Source: a virus
Virus record (IMG/VR): IMGVR_UViG_3300050821_002945
Coordinates: 1-41,737 of that record
DNA: 41,737 bases
Reading direction: 5' to 3' (one strand)
In this document: piece by piece, positions 39,501 through 41,737 of the stretch
Layout: each line of letters begins with the position of its first letter
Position numbering within the stretch: position 1 is the stretch's first letter
Made by a program: the position numbers and the translations under genes
The notes under the pieces: model-generated
What the model was told of the DNA's origin: nothing
Database searches by the model: none
Seen by the model: the letters and a program-made list of their open reading frames with translations, nothing else

Positions 39501-40022
39501 GGTGATGGTGTATTAGCTATTACTGGTCAGGGATATGATGGTACAAACTGGATTGCAGGAGCTTTAATTGGAATAGGACCTCCGTCAACAGCAACAATTG
39601 CAGCAGGAAGTGTTCCAATGGATTTTGCTGTTCTTCTTGGACATAGTGGAGCATCTTTAGCTGAAATATTTCACCTTACATCAACTGGTCATTGGTGGTC
39701 TAATGGTGGAGTATCACCAACTGTAGGTGCATTACAAGCTAATGTTTCGGCTCAGTCAGTTGCGGGAACAGATGTTGCTTTTAATTTTAGTTTTACAATT
39801 GGTGCTGGTGGGATTGGGAATGCTAATGTTGGTATTGTTAATTATGGTACAGCGTTTGGAGCAATTCCGAAGCACGGTTTAACTGTTGTTAAGCCAACTG
39901 TAGCAGTAGGATTTGCATATTTAAATACAGATACTACAGGTGGAGTTACTTTCACAACTCAAGATGCACTAGCTGGAAATGCAACTGGAAACTACAATCT
40001 TATTACAATAGGACAGAGTTAA
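36528..40022 (+). CDS. Tail hub / receptor-binding protein with CBM-like insert and FN3 domains (1164 aa)
   Basis: TTG 36528, 3 nt past the Dit stop. Domains: hub start (1-~83); a CBM4/9-like carbohydrate-binding domain inserted at ~84-256 (DDFEVPDPSDATLPYGW; NLSIWAKGSAGG); hub continuation (~257-560, LYTGIVEDLPDN; TVLQTAAKMAGANYIWFVDE); two FN3-like domains (~590-785, FYEIRYSKNADGNYTRV; GYELQVSIGGGGFS); and a Gly/Thr-rich fibre tail to 1164 with KVFGTITTGGF and RVVIDSTGIRIYDG. It probably contacts host glycans; no lytic motif is seen. Confidence 0.82.
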   Translation: MTTSYLAPRSQPYIIHVYDHTGIASGFKKTVQILNHPALSMVVNSTGQKVTLDMPAEANPPGVSPAIAQGDIIKITEQAIGGFPGIVDDFEVPDPSDATLPYGWVHNNVGTGTDIIAANNAHSGNNSLQLTNPSTGNYGGVYRKQGIAIPFTGGTLNLSIWAKGSAGGTTGPFRITFANSGMAIDDNGVANQQPSAQLGVSVSDRNLTVTTSYQQFTDSIAIPAGYTWAFVEFYAAAAGTPATLYEDTLAISIVPVDPGVLYTGIVEDLPDNIDQTVQHQIVLSPLGIELGDTDFTQNYSSATDIGQMIRDAVARCIHCTATVSTVPNTGLTRIFNFNETNVLTVLQTAAKMAGANYIWFVDELGQVWFGSTSAGTTYSAKTRIEAPVRKLTAPITGLKNYIEGFGAVIPNTDGVRVHAIYDGTAGSPYGRRALIPPIHFPNLTDQPTLQAIVNTLGSALNQIQTTIVLELPNYGQRINLARVGGSSIRYWEPITDPYPETEPGSGAYSASYVIMQVDVDGPIQTITARGIALNVDDFVNEINDTMNRVANDTVPALYPITPGQVSGATSGGSSTPAAPGWDFPHWSTGIDNLAQVNNAYIIVRWVPNTASDNVDFYEIRYSKNADGNYTRVQTASPAALDGNGDAFLKIFGLIQGTSYTFEVRGTNNLGVASSWSSTQAQVSATDATSPAVPTGLAAIKTPRGALVSWNGNTEADLQGYELQVSIGGGGFSLVTPGPTLGTTIAYTAPSGTALGTSLQFQVRAVDWSGNFSAYSASSTAVNTDGIVFDELLVGNLKVFGTITTGGFQTAASGARVVIDSTGIRIYDGTATNYESNAGFPSPVVGVTAELRNDGNAFFQGTVYGSSVFASVVATSGSVGTTGNAGFHLGGSFLDFYTIGSTAEGNRYYFAPDNVTAFSLAGELAAASSTFAGPVTKTVLQLTNFIGLEATTSDGTFGRGFIQTQYSTDANSGQVTGRKARGTMGTPTVIAAGDGVLAITGQGYDGTNWIAGALIGIGPPSTATIAAGSVPMDFAVLLGHSGASLAEIFHLTSTGHWWSNGGVSPTVGALQANVSAQSVAGTDVAFNFSFTIGAGGIGNANVGIVNYGTAFGAIPKHGLTVVKPTVAVGFAYLNTDTTGGVTFTTQDALAGNATGNYNLITIGQS

Positions 40023-40390
40023 TGTCGTGGCCTAAGAATTTTCCTAATGCTGATCATCATAATGGTCAACCACTTCAACCCGATCATCCTCAATGGCGAC
40101 CAGTTCCAGGAAGACCCGGTGTTTATATTCATGACGATGTACCTACGCAAGAAGTAGAGATTATTATTTACCAATGTTTGATATGTCAACATGAACAACA
40201 GACAGTTTTTTCATTAGGATCGACTACTACCGCTCTCGCTGCTGGAATTATTCATGAAATAGCTTCAGTAGAAGCTCGTACATATCATTCAACATGCCCC
40301 ATGGGTCACTCAATGAATAAAGTTAGTTTAGAACAATCTAAACATGGGAGATTTAATGATATTCCGTTTATTAAAGATTGGAAACTTTAA
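40022..40390 (+). CDS. Putative zinc-binding tail accessory protein (122 aa)
   Basis: TAATG overlap with the hub gene. Pro/His-rich start (NADHHNGQPLQPDHPQWRPV), then IYQCLICQHEQ (CxxC) and later STCPMGHSM (C..H), which could form one zinc site. Being coupled to the tail hub suggests a virion or chaperone role; no family is recognised. Confidence 0.6.
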   Translation: MSWPKNFPNADHHNGQPLQPDHPQWRPVPGRPGVYIHDDVPTQEVEIIIYQCLICQHEQQTVFSLGSTTTALAAGIIHEIASVEARTYHSTCPMGHSMNKVSLEQSKHGRFNDIPFIKDWKL

Positions 40391-40413
40391 TCTAAGAAAT
40401 ATAAGGAGAAAAA

Positions 40414-40740
40414 ATGGGATTAAGTAAGGAAGAATTACTTAAGCGTATGGATAAGTCAAAGTTGAATGGTATCTCAGAACCAATTGAAACACCAGAAATA
40501 AATTTTACTGAAATAGAGAAGCAACTTTTAACATCAGCTTTTTCTGAAGCGACACAAACAGTTAATGATCATCAACAATTACAACAATTATTGCAACAAA
40601 AACATGATGCTATGATTGGAGCAACTAAATCAGCGGATAAAGTTTATAGAGCAATCATGATAATGAAAGGAATAAATCCAGATGCATTTCAATTGGGGTG
40701 GAATCCTCAAACAAATGAATTAAGACTACAGCAAAAATGA
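40414..40740 (+). CDS. MGLSKEELLKRM-type helical protein (108 aa)
   Basis: ATATAAGGAGA precedes ATG 40414. The first 12 residues match those of the 6429-6770 protein (MSLTKEELLARM) on the opposite strand. The remainder is a long Gln-rich helix (QTVNDHQQLQQLLQQKHDAM), probably a coiled coil, then QLGWNPQTNELRLQQK. It overlaps the lysin gene by 4 nt. It may be an assembly or lysis accessory factor; the family is unknown. Confidence 0.65.
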   Translation: MGLSKEELLKRMDKSKLNGISEPIETPEINFTEIEKQLLTSAFSEATQTVNDHQQLQQLLQQKHDAMIGATKSADKVYRAIMIMKGINPDAFQLGWNPQTNELRLQQK

Positions 40741-41477
40741 GAATATTACGAGATTCGACAAATGGTTTTGATATTCCACAAGGTACTCCAATGGTCGGAG
40801 GTTATGTTGATGGAATTTTCAAATGGTCGGATCAAGAATGGGCCTTTCATAGTGGCTCAAAAAAAGTACGCATTGCTTGTTTTTCAGGGACAAATGATGG
40901 AGATGTTGGAGATGTAGAAACTGGTGACATGCAACCTTGGGAATTTCCAGGGTGGGCAAATATGCGACTACATTCAGGAAAAATATTTGTTGTAGCTTAT
41001 GTAAATCGTAGTAATCGTCCGGTAATTGAATCAAGTTTGCGATCCTCTGGTTTAACTGGAAGTCAAGTAGGTTTATGGATCGCAACGGATGATGGTACGC
41101 AATTTGTACCGCAGGGGTCGTATCCTGTAATGGGAGTCCAGTACGCAAATCCATTAATAACTGGACACCACTACGATGAATCGTTTGTAGCCGATTATTG
41201 GCAAGGAGTAGACGTAATGAATCCTACAGATGTTAAAGCGGTAATCATCAACGCTATTCATGGAAGTGGACAGGGGGCCGATCCTATTGATACACAAGCC
41301 AATGTAGATGCTTATGCACTTCAATATGCAAATGGAAAGCCGCTTGATTCAATTGTTGCAGGTATTTGGTCTACAGCCGAAGCTGTTGCATATCAAGCTA
41401 ATGTTGCTAAGTTAATTGCAGCAGGCCCTACTCAAGTCCCTTCTTTTGTAATTGCTGGTACTATCACCCCTAAGTAG
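40737..41477 (+). CDS. Endolysin, DUF1906/GH25-like glycoside hydrolase (246 aa)
   Basis: A TIM-barrel-type domain like actinophage lysins: an early GGYVDGIFKWSDQEW, KVRIACFSGTNDGDVGDVET with the acidic DVE pair at the usual catalytic strand end, IFVVAYVNRSN, VGLWIATDDGTQF, MGVQYANP and YDESFVADYWQGVDVM. Expected to cleave host peptidoglycan for release. No signal peptide is present, so a holin is needed; a membrane protein follows at once. No separate cell-wall-binding module is evident. Confidence 0.75.
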   Translation: MRILRDSTNGFDIPQGTPMVGGYVDGIFKWSDQEWAFHSGSKKVRIACFSGTNDGDVGDVETGDMQPWEFPGWANMRLHSGKIFVVAYVNRSNRPVIESSLRSSGLTGSQVGLWIATDDGTQFVPQGSYPVMGVQYANPLITGHHYDESFVADYWQGVDVMNPTDVKAVIINAIHGSGQGADPIDTQANVDAYALQYANGKPLDSIVAGIWSTAEAVAYQANVAKLIAAGPTQVPSFVIAGTITPK

Positions 41478-41699
41478 TTGAGTCCCGACGAGATTTTTAA
41501 ACTATTAGTTCAGGGTTCTCCTGTTGAACTCCTTGCATTAATAGTTATAACAGGAGCTTTAGGATATTGGGATTTTAGAAGAGTGAGAGTTACCTTGACA
41601 GCAGAAAGAGATGCTTGGAGAGTAACTGCTCAAGATGCGGTAAAAGTTGCCGAAAGATTGACGGAAATTATGGAAACCGCAAAGCGTGGTCGGAGGTAA
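41478..41699 (+). CDS. Holin-like membrane protein (73 aa)
   Basis: TTG 41478 starts immediately after the lysin stop. One hydrophobic helix (residues ~13-31, PVELLALIVITGALGYWDF) is followed by a charged helical tail ending TAKRGRR. Size, single membrane segment, basic end and position beside the lysin fit a holin or holin-associated protein, though such families are too diverse for certainty. Confidence 0.65.
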   Translation: MSPDEIFKLLVQGSPVELLALIVITGALGYWDFRRVRVTLTAERDAWRVTAQDAVKVAERLTEIMETAKRGRR

Positions 41700-41703
41700 T
41701 ACA

Positions 41704-41737
41704 ATGAACATCTTCCATCGAAAGAAGCGTGTTCAGA
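41704..41737 (+). CDS. Start of a further gene, cut by window edge
   Basis: ATG 41704 has GGAGGT 6 nt upstream and reads MNIFHRKKRVQ before the window ends. Only eleven residues are visible, so nothing can be said of its function; the strong ribosome-binding site supports a real start. Confidence 0.5.
   Translation, partial: MNIFHRKKRVQ

Overview
The window is a contiguous piece of a tailed double-stranded DNA phage genome: about 7 kb of leftward accessory genes followed by about 35 kb of rightward packaging, head, tail and lysis genes. Base composition is low in G+C (roughly 40% by eye), genes are packed with ATGA/TAATG-type overlaps, and TTG or GTG starts are unusually common. No integrase, repressor or CRISPR array is visible. 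Three things point, by inference only, to a low-GC actinobacterial host such as freshwater forms: the lysin resembles the DUF1906/GH25-like barrels of actinophages, the two beta-rich structural proteins after the capsid gene resemble actinophage virion proteins, and one protein is Sec-secreted with a Pro-Ser linker.

Left region (1-1400, minus strand): five tiny genes. The four gaps between them each hold a GC-rich terminator-like hairpin followed by a second 6-bp hairpin whose stem differs in each copy while its 8-nt loop is nearly constant. From about 1390 to 2900 no convincing gene is seen, only hairpins, a possible 12-codon ORF and one stray copy of a gene-leader motif. A 36-residue membrane protein lies at 2910-3020. 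At 3145-3290 (minus) there is a compact candidate small RNA: a sigma70-like promoter, a foldable pseudoknot and an intrinsic terminator within about 145 bp.

Leftward accessory operon (6770 to 3304): small hypothetical and zinc-binding proteins, tRNA-Gln(UUG), a GT2-like glycosyltransferase and an FkbM-family methyltransferase. It diverges from the rightward genes at about 6771-6931, where nested inverted repeats lie.

Rightward region: small genes, including a CX5R phosphatase-like protein, a C2H2 finger and a 31-residue membrane peptide; then TerS, TerL, a T4 gp20-like portal, a tandem HAD-domain protein, a protease-scaffold fusion and the major capsid protein. Next come a GT4, a GT2 and a second FkbM methyltransferase; beta-rich virion proteins; a secreted protein with a PSPSP linker; and a protein with 18 tandem copies of a ~22-residue repeat. 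These are followed by a DegT/StrS sugar aminotransferase, a GNAT acetyltransferase and another GT2. Then come the connector and tail genes in siphovirus-like order: adaptor, closure, HK97-gp10-like, terminator, tube, chaperones, 934-residue tape measure, Dit-like, and a 1164-residue hub with FN3 domains. The lysis genes (lysin, holin-like) close the window.

The most striking theme is sugar chemistry placed inside the structural operon: four glycosyltransferases, two FkbM methyltransferases, one sugar aminotransferase and one acetyltransferase. This fits phage-encoded glycosylation of virions or remodelling of host glycans. The RNA elements (octaloop hairpins, pseudoknot RNA, and a hairpin that sequesters a ribosome-binding site just after the capsid gene) suggest heavy post-transcriptional control.
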